Source of the DNA: Candidatus Magasanikbacteria bacterium CG_4_10_14_0_8_um_filter_42_12 | GTDB taxonomy: Bacteria > Patescibacteriota > Patescibacteriia > Magasanikbacterales > UBA922 | Assembly (NCBI GenBank): GCA_002784795.1 | Contig: PFLZ01000063.1 | Location: 1 to 18,364, forward strand | DNA length: 18,364 nt | Reading direction: 5' to 3' | Part shown: positions 1-6,449 of the stretch, piece by piece | How positions within the stretch are numbered: the first letter of the stretch is position 1 | How the letters are laid out: each line of letters opens with the position of its first letter | The notes under the pieces: generated by a model | What the model saw: the letters and a program-made list of their open reading frames with translations, nothing else | What the model was told of the DNA's origin: nothing | Database searches by the model: none | Program-made: the position numbers and the translations under genes

Positions 1-1439
1 ATGACCGTTCGAAATAAGGTTGTGCCGACTTGACAAAGACCACCGGCAACTTCAGGCTTTATTTCATCTCCCTTGATGACTAATTCAGGCAAGTATCCGC
101 CTTCGATAGTAAACGGACGAAGCGCACCGAGAAGTGAAAAAACTTCGTCAGGCTTTATAAGTAATCCATTCAATTTATCAACAACCGCATGACGAATATT
201 TTTCACACGATTTGTCGGACTGCCACTAAAGTTTGAATATCCTGTACCAAGGATTTCCGTAATACCGAGGTCATTTACTTCTCCTGTTTTTACTGCTGGT
301 TCGACTTGTTTGACAATGACCGGCAAAGACGTCACAAATCCTTCATCATGCCAGGTACGCTGCAGTATGGCTTCATTCAAAGAGGTATACAGCGCATCCA
401 TGTCTACAGCAATACCAGGTCGAGATCCTTGAAATTCATTTACTTTGCTGTTTTGTCCGATTGCAAATTTTGCTTCACGCGCATCTTGATCGATCTCTAG
501 TGCAATGGTTTCTTCGATATATGCTTTTGTTGATGATGCATTGAGCCCAAAACCTACAGCGTCTTCTTGTATTTGGACTTCAAGCCACTCGGCTATATCA
601 TCTGTCGAAATTGTCCATATATATTCTTTTTTGGTTTGTTCGTATGTATAGGTCAGGTCAAGATCACCTGCATCAATCACGCGTGGGAGACGATCAAGGA
701 GAGACTGTACGTCCGTTTCTACAAGTGTTGGGTTTTGGACCGCACGCACAATGGTAATTTCTGGCACTTCCAGTGCATTCCATGCCGCAACGATTTTCCC
801 GATAATATCTTGGTATGCAAACGTCACTCCTATGGTTGAGCTCACTGTGTTAAAGAGAAGCGGGTCGACACTCGTAACATGAATATCAGCATTCCGTGCA
901 TCTTCTGCATACGGTGCCAATTTTTCAGCAACAACTTCTTCGAGTCGTTCTCTATCGAGCGTGACGGTGGTCAATTCTAATTGTGGTTTTGACATGCGTA
1001 CGAGGATTGCAGACCACCCACGAGTCAATAAATTTCCTGTTTTTTGGTACGACAACAGATGTTCAACTTCTTGATTTACATTCATTTGAATCAACTCATA
1101 AAAAGCATCTTGTGACACGACACTTGATTCTATATACACACGCTGTGTATGCCCATCGGTATCAAAAGAGAGAATAATACCAGCATCCACCAACTTATTA
1201 TTCATATCACGAAAAAAGGCTGTCAATTCTTCTCTATCCATACCACCCACCTGTACACTCCCAATCGCAACACCAGGTAATACCCGCGCTTCATATGAAG
1301 ATGCATACGAAATCATGCCTCCTAGTCCAATACCCAAAATAACAAGAAAAGAAATAACCCATACCCAAATACGCGCCCATGAAATGGTTTGCATTTTTTT
1401 TGTTACTTCTTCCAATTCTTTTTCAACGGTACCATTCAT
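1..1439 (-). CDS. VanW family protein with N-terminal membrane anchor (3' end cut by the window)
   Basis: The reading frame is open from an ATG at 1439 to the window edge (479 codons visible), so the C-terminus is missing. A short cytoplasmic N-terminus is followed by one membrane segment (about residues 20-42, WVISFLVILGIGLGG). The external part begins VLPGVAIGSVQVGGM, typical of the peptidoglycan-binding-like domain (PG_binding_4) that precedes VanW domains. At the visible end, NRVKNIRHA, LNGLLIKPDEVFSLLG and AGGLCQVGTTLF match the VanW-domain signature (usually GGGxCQVSTTL). VanW proteins are envelope proteins of unknown biochemical activity, associated with the cell wall. The start lies 3 nt after the hsp20 stop, so the two are probably co-transcribed. 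Family assignment is firm; function is not. Confidence 0.88.
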   Translation of the reverse strand, partial: MNGTVEKELEEVTKKMQTISWARIWVWVISFLVILGIGLGGMISYASSYEARVLPGVAIGSVQVGGMDREELTAFFRDMNNKLVDAGIILSFDTDGHTQRVYIESSVVSQDAFYELIQMNVNQEVEHLLSYQKTGNLLTRGWSAILVRMSKPQLELTTVTLDRERLEEVVAEKLAPYAEDARNADIHVTSVDPLLFNTVSSTIGVTFAYQDIIGKIVAAWNALEVPEITIVRAVQNPTLVETDVQSLLDRLPRVIDAGDLDLTYTYEQTKKEYIWTISTDDIAEWLEVQIQEDAVGFGLNASSTKAYIEETIALEIDQDAREAKFAIGQNSKVNEFQGSRPGIAVDMDALYTSLNEAILQRTWHDEGFVTSLPVIVKQVEPAVKTGEVNDLGITEILGTGYSNFSGSPTNRVKNIRHAVVDKLNGLLIKPDEVFSLLGALRPFTIEGGYLPELVIKGDEIKPEVAGGLCQVGTTLFRTV

Positions 1440-1442
1440 ATA

Positions 1443-1907
1443 TTATTCATCAACAATTTCTATTGGGATAGTTCTTCCTTTTGATTCTTTTGTTTTTGGG
1501 ATACGTATACTCAACAGTCCATGGGTATATTCTGCGACAGCACCACCCGATGCGACGTCTGCCGGGAGCACAATACTTCTTGAAAAAGGGCCCCAATAAC
1601 ACTCTGCATGATACTGTCCAGATGCCATGTCTGTCAATGCAGGTTTTTGTCGTATTCCCCGAATAGATAGCAGATCTTCATGGATATGCACATCTACCGT
1701 TTCGGGATCAACACCAGCCATTGGCGCAACGACAAGAATCTCTTGGACCACATCATACACATCAATGGCAAGACGCCCCTCACCTGTAGGTGCCCAATCA
1801 GGAAATGCCTCCTCGTTTCTGTGTGAGGAAATATTGATGGGGGTCTGCCTATCGGCTTTTTGTGACTCCAATATCAATGAAAAAATGTCATCTGGTTCTT
1901 TTGCCAT
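1443..1907 (-). CDS. Small heat shock protein, Hsp20/alpha-crystallin family
   Basis: 154 residues, normal for the family. A short polar N-terminus leads into an alpha-crystallin domain from about residue 46 (LAIDVYDVVQEILVVAPMAG) to the C-terminus. The conserved Gly-x-Leu element near the end is present (GLLSIRIPK, residues 130-138), and the tail ends TIPIEIVDE, close to the usual I-x-I assembly motif. Such proteins bind unfolding polypeptides in the cytoplasm without ATP. The gene is preceded by a promoter only a few bases from the ATG and followed after 3 nt by the VanW gene. Nothing in the sequence suggests a CIRCE or ROSE-type heat control element; the leader is too short for an RNA thermometer. 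Confidence 0.93.
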   Translation of the reverse strand: MAKEPDDIFSLILESQKADRQTPINISSHRNEEAFPDWAPTGEGRLAIDVYDVVQEILVVAPMAGVDPETVDVHIHEDLLSIRGIRQKPALTDMASGQYHAECYWGPFSRSIVLPADVASGGAVAEYTHGLLSIRIPKTKESKGRTIPIEIVDE

Positions 1908-1910
1908 ATA

Positions 1911-1946
1911 TACCTATACTATAGCAAATTTTTTGTTTTGTGGGAA
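1911..1946 (-). promoter_or_regulatory. Putative sigma-70 promoter of hsp20
   Basis: On the minus strand, TTCCCA (1946-1941) and TATAGT (1923-1918) are separated by 17 nt. Transcription would start near 1911, only about 4 nt before the ATG, giving an essentially leaderless mRNA. The -10 is good; the -35 matches TTGACA at four of six positions. Confidence 0.4.
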
Positions 1947-2045
1947 TAAAATGAATACGAACAAAAAAACATTTCAGGCACATACAATTTCATGAAAACA
2001 TATTTTCCAAAATCTTCATACAAAGACCATCAACAGGAGCCTCCC

Positions 2046-2774
2046 TCAATGTAAGTTATGTAATACATGCCTTTTTTTGATCCTATACAATGCACATAGC
2101 ATACGCCAAGGATCACGCATGACACTAACCTGTGATTTATCAGAGTTCTTCCAATGTATACCAACTTCCTTTACTGGGATATGAAACAATTTTGCAAGGC
2201 TCAAGATCTCAACATCAAAAGCAAACCCTGTTTCTACAACGTCATGAGATATTAATTGCCCACAACTCCTTGTAAATAATTTGAATCCGCACTGGGTATC
2301 AAGATATGGCAATTTCATCATTTTTCTCATAATACTATTGAATATGCCCCCCATGATCTTCCTGTGCCACTTGTCTATTCTTGTTAATGTCCCATCTTTG
2401 ATAGCACGAGATCCTATCATTATTTCATATTGATGTACAAATGGCTGAAAAAAAGCCAGAGAATCTATTGAAGCAGAATTGTCAGCATCCATAAAGAGAA
2501 TCCACTCTTTTTTAGAAGATAACATACCTTGTTTTACTGCAGCTCCTTTTCCTTGGTGCTTTATAGGTATACAACGTACCACTGATTTTTCCATGATACT
2601 ACAAAATTCTTTCTCAATGTCATCTCTTGTGGTATCGAGCGATCCATCATCAACAATAATAATTTCAAAATTGTTCGTAAAAAGTGAGACCTTCGATAAA
2701 ATATCATGTATTGTGTGAATGATCCTACCCGATTCATTGTACGTTGGAATCACTATGGATAAGCTAGAAAGCAT
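2046..2774 (-). CDS. Family 2 glycosyltransferase, polyprenyl-phosphate sugar synthase type (DPM1/ALG5-like)
   Basis: 242 residues from the chosen ATG. It would move a sugar from a nucleotide donor to a polyprenyl phosphate at the inner face of the membrane. Visible GT-A motifs: IVIPTYNE (7-14), VDDGS (41-45), the metal-binding DADN (96-99) and DTQCGFKLF (159-167), the last being typical of dolichyl/polyprenyl-phosphate glucose or mannose synthases. No C-terminal membrane helices are present. An in-frame ATG at 2822 would overlap the upstream gene by 43 nt; the ATG at 2774 sits 5 nt after that gene's stop and directly before the first motif, so I prefer it. The upstream ArnT-like enzyme would be a natural user of its lipid-linked sugar product. 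The stop codon is TGA, so UGA is not a sense codon here. The sugar is unknown. Confidence 0.9.
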   Translation of the reverse strand: MLSSLSIVIPTYNESGRIIHTIHDILSKVSLFTNNFEIIIVDDGSLDTTRDDIEKEFCSIMEKSVVRCIPIKHQGKGAAVKQGMLSSKKEWILFMDADNSASIDSLAFFQPFVHQYEIMIGSRAIKDGTLTRIDKWHRKIMGGIFNSIMRKMMKLPYLDTQCGFKLFTRSCGQLISHDVVETGFAFDVEILSLAKLFHIPVKEVGIHWKNSDKSQVSVMRDPWRMLCALYRIKKRHVLHNLH

Positions 2775-2779
2775 ACGAT

Positions 2780-4243
2780 TTATCTTTTTTCTAAAATAAT
2801 GGGAACACCCGTCTCTCCCCAACTGCTATGGAAATAAGATAAGGCTTCGCCCCTCCAAGTATCTTTTGTATCCAATGTTTTTATTTTTTTATACCCAGCC
2901 ATATCAGTAAAAAAAATAAAGTCATCTTTTACATCATGTACATAAAAATCTAAATCATCTTCATTTTGTGGATTTAACACAACATAATTATTGATGCTTT
3001 CCCACTGAAATGTTGCAGCAGGCCCCCCAAACGTATCTTTTTCTGAATATGTAAGTATTTTTTTTGGAACATGTGTACGTTTTTCTATATACTCAGTAAG
3101 AAGATCGACTGGCTGTTTTGTGGGATACAAAACATATGTAAAAGCTCCCTCTAACGAAAAAGAAACATACGCCATGCCGAGAAGAGACACCACTACAACA
3201 ACGACAATGTTACCCTTATATCTATGTTTATGATATACGTCATATAAGACTGACGCAATAATACAAAAAAAGACAGGGATAGCACTCATCATATACCACA
3301 CTATTTTTGTTTTCATAATCTGTAGAGGAATCACAAAAGCCAAAAACCAAAGGAGCCAAAGTTTATCCTCATCTCTTCCATATTTCAATAATCTCCCCAA
3401 AAAATATGTACATGCACTGAGAAAAAAAATGGTGAAAAATTGTAATTTAAAAAAAATAAAATTGAAGTAAAACCACTGATTTCCCACATGTCCTTCAAGT
3501 GGTCGAATCATTCGTTGAAAAAAATGATATCCAACATAGCTGTTCATAAATTCCACGGGATACATAACAAAAGCATAGATGTGCCATGGCAACATAATAC
3601 CTATAAAAACCAAAAGAGAAATAGTTATTATTCCCCTATGCAGGATACGATATTTTTTTGTCCATAGCACATGAGCACCAATTGCCAAAGGGACAAGCAA
3701 CGCTATATATCCACGTACCATAAAGCTCATTCCTGAGACAAGCCCAACAACCCAAAATAATTTTGGGTTCTTCCATGACACAATATATGTCCAAAAAGTT
3801 AGTACAGTAAAAAATAAAAAATACCCATCAAAATCAGCGGTTCGAATCATGTGTGGGAAAAAAAATAACGGACATATTACAAAAGCAAGACTTGAAAAAA
3901 AAGCAATCCAGTAAGAATAAAATTTCTTTATCATTACATATAAAAGAAGCACCGAAACAACAAACGATAGTGCGCTCATGAATCGTAACCCAAAATTATT
4001 CATCCCAAACATATCGGTACCAATAAGGTGTAACCAAAAACCAACGACTGGTTTTTCCAACCAAGGATGAAAATTGTTTGTTGCCAATAACCTGGGGACA
4101 TTATTCATTTCTAACACAGTCTGGGCATAAATCCCTTCATCCCAATTTTCTAAACTAACACTCCCTATATTATAAAAAGAAAAAAAACTTGCTATCAACA
4201 GCAATATACTTAGCAAAAAATAATGTATATAATTTTTTTTCAT
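2780..4243 (-). CDS. ArnT/PMT-like membrane glycosyltransferase (GT-C fold, GT39/GT83 type)
   Basis: 487 residues with about 10-12 hydrophobic segments through the first 370. The first periplasmic loop carries the acidic catalytic pair (NWDEGIYA, Asp35-Glu36), and the next loop has HPWLEKPVVGFWLH (about 60-73), the Lys-Pro region that binds the polyprenyl-phosphate donor in this superfamily. A soluble tail of about 110 residues follows. These enzymes transfer a sugar from a lipid-phosphate carrier to lipid or protein outside the membrane. The overlapping transcription unit with the DPM-like gene (5 nt gap) suggests synthase and user of one lipid-linked sugar. DNA of this gene is more AT-rich than its neighbours. 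The acceptor cannot be told from sequence. Confidence 0.88.
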   Translation of the reverse strand: MKKNYIHYFLLSILLLIASFFSFYNIGSVSLENWDEGIYAQTVLEMNNVPRLLATNNFHPWLEKPVVGFWLHLIGTDMFGMNNFGLRFMSALSFVVSVLLLYVMIKKFYSYWIAFFSSLAFVICPLFFFPHMIRTADFDGYFLFFTVLTFWTYIVSWKNPKLFWVVGLVSGMSFMVRGYIALLVPLAIGAHVLWTKKYRILHRGIITISLLVFIGIMLPWHIYAFVMYPVEFMNSYVGYHFFQRMIRPLEGHVGNQWFYFNFIFFKLQFFTIFFLSACTYFLGRLLKYGRDEDKLWLLWFLAFVIPLQIMKTKIVWYMMSAIPVFFCIIASVLYDVYHKHRYKGNIVVVVVVSLLGMAYVSFSLEGAFTYVLYPTKQPVDLLTEYIEKRTHVPKKILTYSEKDTFGGPAATFQWESINNYVVLNPQNEDDLDFYVHDVKDDFIFFTDMAGYKKIKTLDTKDTWRGEALSYFHSSWGETGVPIILEKR

Positions 4244-4253
4244 TACAGCATAT

Positions 4254-4259
4254 ATTATA
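4254..4259 (-). promoter_or_regulatory. -10 box upstream of the ArnT-like gene
   Basis: A perfect TATAAT reads on the minus strand, 10 nt before the ATG at 4243, so the transcript would begin within a few bases of the start codon. No convincing -35 box is seen at 16-18 nt spacing (ACGACA occurs at 15 nt). Confidence 0.4.
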
Positions 4260-4336
4260 GAGAATTAGATGCGATGTCGTACGTATTATAAGCCCTCTCC
4301 TCAAACGGGTCAAACATAGTTACCATTGCACATATA

Positions 4337-4365
4337 TTGACGAATCTTGCATTACCCGCTATACT
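4337..4365 (+). promoter_or_regulatory. Promoter of the serine tRNA cluster
   Basis: TTGACG (4337-4342), a 17-nt spacer and TATACT (4360-4365) form a near-consensus sigma-70 promoter. The predicted start, about 4372, coincides with a 6-bp hairpin GCTCTC-TCTTG-GAGAGC (4372-4388) that would cap the tRNA precursor. Directed at the tRNAs that begin at 4441. Confidence 0.72.
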
Positions 4366-4440
4366 ATTCAGGCTCTCTCTTGGAGAGCGTATATTTTGAT
4401 GTAACGTCGAAGGCAACAACGATACAATCCATACGTGAGC

Positions 4441-4527
4441 GGAGGGATGGCTGAGCGGTCGAAGGCGGCGGTCTTGAAAACCGTTGTGGATGAAAGTCCA
4501 CCTAGGGTTCGAATCCCTATCCCTCCG
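4441..4527 (+). tRNA. tRNA-Ser (anticodon UGA)
   Basis: A class II tRNA of 87 nt. The acceptor stem GGAGGGA pairs with TCCCTCC (4520-4526) and the discriminator is G, as in serine tRNAs. The anticodon loop CTTGAAA presents TGA, reading UCA and relatives. The long variable arm (GTGGA...TCCAC) and the T-arm (TAGGG TTCGAAT CCCTA) are intact. CCA is not encoded. Confidence 0.95.
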
Positions 4528-4574
4528 CTCACAGATGGAGTCTTGTCAGTCAAAGGCGAGTCCGATTGTGGCGG

Positions 4575-4639
4575 AAAAACTGTTGTGGATGAAAGTCCAC
4601 CTAGGGTTCTCCCGACTCAGTCGGGACTATCCCTCCGCT
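4575..4639 (+). pseudogene. Broken 3' copy of tRNA-Ser(UGA) with a palindrome in the T-arm
   Basis: This repeats the last part of the preceding tRNA almost exactly: the variable arm (GTGGATGAAAGTCCACC), the start of the T-arm (TAGGGTT) and the acceptor end (TATCCCTCCGCT). The middle of the T-arm is replaced by a 17-nt palindrome at 4610-4626. Upstream of it, 4540-4574 retains only scattered similarity to a tRNA 5' half, with no anticodon loop. It cannot make a tRNA but could still be transcribed with the cluster. Confidence 0.75.
4610..4626. repeat. Palindrome TCCCGACTCAGTCGGGA inside the broken tRNA copy
   Basis: A 17-nt palindrome (arms TCCCGACT/AGTCGGGA, one central base). It starts TCCCG and ends CGGGA, as do the palindromes at 4809-4835, 5029-5055 and 11037-11066. 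Confidence 0.7.
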
Positions 4640-4655
4640 GTGCATCGAAATATCG

Positions 4656-4741
<86 letters not shown>

Positions 4742-4788
4742 GGACGATTTTCCCAAAAAAAGAATCTCGTATAGAAAGAAAAAACAGA

Positions 4789-4855
4789 AGGGTTTCAGGG
4801 AACACTGATCCCGCACACACAACGTGGTGGCGGGACGAATCCCTCACTCTCCGCA
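4789..4855 (+). repeat. 67-bp direct repeat, copy 1: palindrome plus serine tRNA 3' end
   Basis: Begins AGGGTTTCAGGGAACACTGA, holds the palindrome TCCCGC...GCGGGA (4809-4835) and ends AATCCCTCACTCTCCGCA, identical to the 3' end of the tRNA at 4872-4958. Copy 2 (5009-5075) differs by 3 bases. I read it as a decayed tRNA copy whose T-arm received a palindromic insert, later duplicated with a unit of about 220 bp that includes the tRNA between the copies. Confidence 0.75.
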
Positions 4856-4871
4856 GATGACCTTTCCACAA

Positions 4872-4958
4872 GGAGAGTTGGCTGAGTGGTCTATAGCAGC
4901 AGTTTACTAAACTGTCGTCCTTGAAAGAGGACCGGGGGTTCGAATCCCTCACTCTCCG
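4872..4958 (+). tRNA. tRNA-Ser with unusual anticodon ACU
   Basis: 87 nt. The acceptor GGAGAGT pairs fully with ACTCTCC (4951-4957) and the discriminator is G. It has a long variable arm (GTCC...GGAC) and a T-loop TTCGAAT. The anticodon loop TTACTAA sits on GCAGT/ACTGT and gives anticodon ACT. It differs from the GCU tRNA loop (TTGCTAA) only by A instead of G at position 34. Serine tRNAs with A34 for AGU are not standard in bacteria. The folding looks intact, so this may be expressed rather than dead. It is flanked on both sides by the 67-bp repeat. Confidence 0.85.
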
Positions 4959-5008
4959 CATAATACTGTTTCCAACACCGACAACCCCCTTTCTAGCGCA
5001 ATGTTCAA

Positions 5009-5075
5009 AGGGTTTCAGGGAACACTGATCCCGCACACACAACGTGGTTGCGGGACAAATCCTTCACTCTCCGCA
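5009..5075 (+). repeat. 67-bp direct repeat, copy 2
   Basis: Matches 4789-4855 except for three substitutions (at 5049, 5057 and 5063). It contains the palindrome at 5029-5055 and ends with a slightly changed tRNA-Ser 3' end (AATCCTTCACTCTCCGCA). The substitutions in the tRNA part suggest it is no longer under tRNA constraint. Confidence 0.75.
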
Positions 5076-5077
5076 TG

Positions 5078-5108
5078 AAAACAAAGGAATACTCCCTTTG
5101 TTTTTTTT
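5078..5108 (+). terminator. Intrinsic terminator of the tRNA cluster, possibly bidirectional
   Basis: The stem AAACAAAGG/CCTTTGTTT encloses the loop AATACTC and runs straight into a T-tract (5101-5108) on the plus strand. On the minus strand the same hairpin is followed by TTTTC and lies 11 nt after the ComF stop, so it could also end the long minus-strand gene row. Confidence 0.8.
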
Positions 5109-5120
5109 ACAAAAAAATCA

Positions 5121-5837
5121 TTATCCACGAGCCAACGTCCACCCATATACTTCCGTTGCTCCTTCTTTGAGAAGGATCTCGGCACACGTCTGCATCGTCG
5201 CACCAGTGGTATAGACATCATCCACCAATAATACACGTTTCCCTTGCATTTTTTTGGGAGCTACGACACGGAAGGCCTTTATGACATTCTGAAGCCTTCC
5301 TTCTCTATCGAGTCTTGCTTGATGTGGTGTATTTTTTGTACGAATGAGTATATGTTCATACATCGGAATTTCTGTTTCTTTTGCGAGCATTCGTGCGAGG
5401 AGTGCGGCTTGGTTGAATCCTCGTTCGGCATACCGTTTTTTGTGCAATGGCACAGGAATAATACTATCAACCTGTGGCAAATCTTGTCTATATTTTTTTA
5501 CCCACTGATGAATCATTTTTTCAAACACAATTGCGATGTCATCCGCAAAATCGTACTTCAACGTATGAATGCTCTTTCCAATATGGCCAGACTCTTTGTA
5601 TACTGTACTTGCAACATGATGCGTAAGAAATGATGGTAATTGTTTTTTTGTACACGATACACACACTTCACCTGAATCCGTTTTTTCATGGCACAATGGA
5701 CAAAATAGTTGTGATGTAATATCTATCATAGCGAAACAATCATCGCATATCCATGCACCTTCTCTTTCACAGGACAAACAAAAAACAGGAAAGAGGTACT
5801 CCTTCACTGTTTGCATAGCCCCCCTTAAGAATACCAT
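5121..5837 (-). CDS. comF: ComF family phosphoribosyltransferase-like protein
   Basis: 238 residues. The N-terminus carries paired cysteines CxxC at 20/23, 31/34, 46/49 and 59/62, two zinc-ribbon-like modules usual in ComF. The C-terminal half is a type I phosphoribosyltransferase fold with VDSIIPVPLHKKRYAERGFNQA-like loop residues and the PRPP motif LLVDDVYTTGAT (203-214). ComF (also GntX) is needed for inward movement of transforming DNA in competent bacteria; its reaction is not established. The ATG at 5837 is 6 nt after the upstream stop. A second ATG at 5816 (MQTVKEYLFPVFCLSC) fits the usual ComF N-terminus better and has a G-rich stretch just before it. Last gene of the T4SS-like row. 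Confidence 0.93.
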   Translation of the reverse strand: MVFLRGAMQTVKEYLFPVFCLSCEREGAWICDDCFAMIDITSQLFCPLCHEKTDSGEVCVSCTKKQLPSFLTHHVASTVYKESGHIGKSIHTLKYDFADDIAIVFEKMIHQWVKKYRQDLPQVDSIIPVPLHKKRYAERGFNQAALLARMLAKETEIPMYEHILIRTKNTPHQARLDREGRLQNVIKAFRVVAPKKMQGKRVLLVDDVYTTGATMQTCAEILLKEGATEVYGWTLARG

Positions 5838-5843
5838 ACAGCA

Positions 5844-6440
5844 TTATTCCCAATACAATCCAGAGACATACCATGTGCCATCTGTTTCAAGAAGCTCGAC
5901 ACGACCAGTATGATACACCCGCTCATCCATATCTTTTGATTCTAGGTGTTGCTGTGCTTCTATATGCACGATGGCAGTAGTATCTATCACAGATTCAACC
6001 CTGCTGACGATAACATGTGTCGTACTTCCCTGATAGGTATCACTATAGCGCTGTGCCTGCGTTTCTACCCAAGAAGCCATCTCTGGTGTGACGAGAGGAA
6101 GGACATCGCGAATATGGGTATTTCTTGATTGATTGGAGTATGAGAGAAAACGCTCGACAAAATCAATAGAACGTTGTCGTACAAAACGCTCTGTTTCGTC
6201 TTCATTTGCCAGCACACTCCCAAGCTGCTGTGGATTGCCGATGACTGGCTGCAAATTGAGCGATGCATCATATATTGGTGCTGGCACTTCACCATTCCCA
6301 GATGTTTGTTGTGTATTATCTGGCTGTTCCTGCGTGGTATCATTGTGTTTGTTTATTGCCATGATACTCAACACAATCGCCAAAACAAGCAGGACAGCAA
6401 TACTGACGATGAGAAATAGACGTTGACGAATATCGAGCAT
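5844..6440 (-). CDS. One-pass membrane protein, possible VirB8-like component
   Basis: 198 residues: a short cytoplasmic N-terminus, one membrane segment (about 8-29), a polar Asn/Gln/Pro-rich linker (to about 70), then an outside domain of about 120 residues. The domain starts with helices (RQRSIDFVERFLSYSNQ, TPEMASWVETQAQRY) and ends in beta strands (THVIVSRVESV, TAIVHIEAQQH, GRVELLETDGTWYVSGLYW). This order, anchor then helices then sheet closing on a Trp-rich strand, is that of NTF2-like VirB8/TrbF proteins, which bridge T4SS parts at the inner membrane. That match is by layout only. It lies 9 nt after VirB4 and 6 nt before ComF. Confidence 0.7.
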   Translation of the reverse strand: MLDIRQRLFLIVSIAVLLVLAIVLSIMAINKHNDTTQEQPDNTQQTSGNGEVPAPIYDASLNLQPVIGNPQQLGSVLANEDETERFVRQRSIDFVERFLSYSNQSRNTHIRDVLPLVTPEMASWVETQAQRYSDTYQGSTTHVIVSRVESVIDTTAIVHIEAQQHLESKDMDERVYHTGRVELLETDGTWYVSGLYWE

Positions 6441-6449
6441 ATATGCGGG

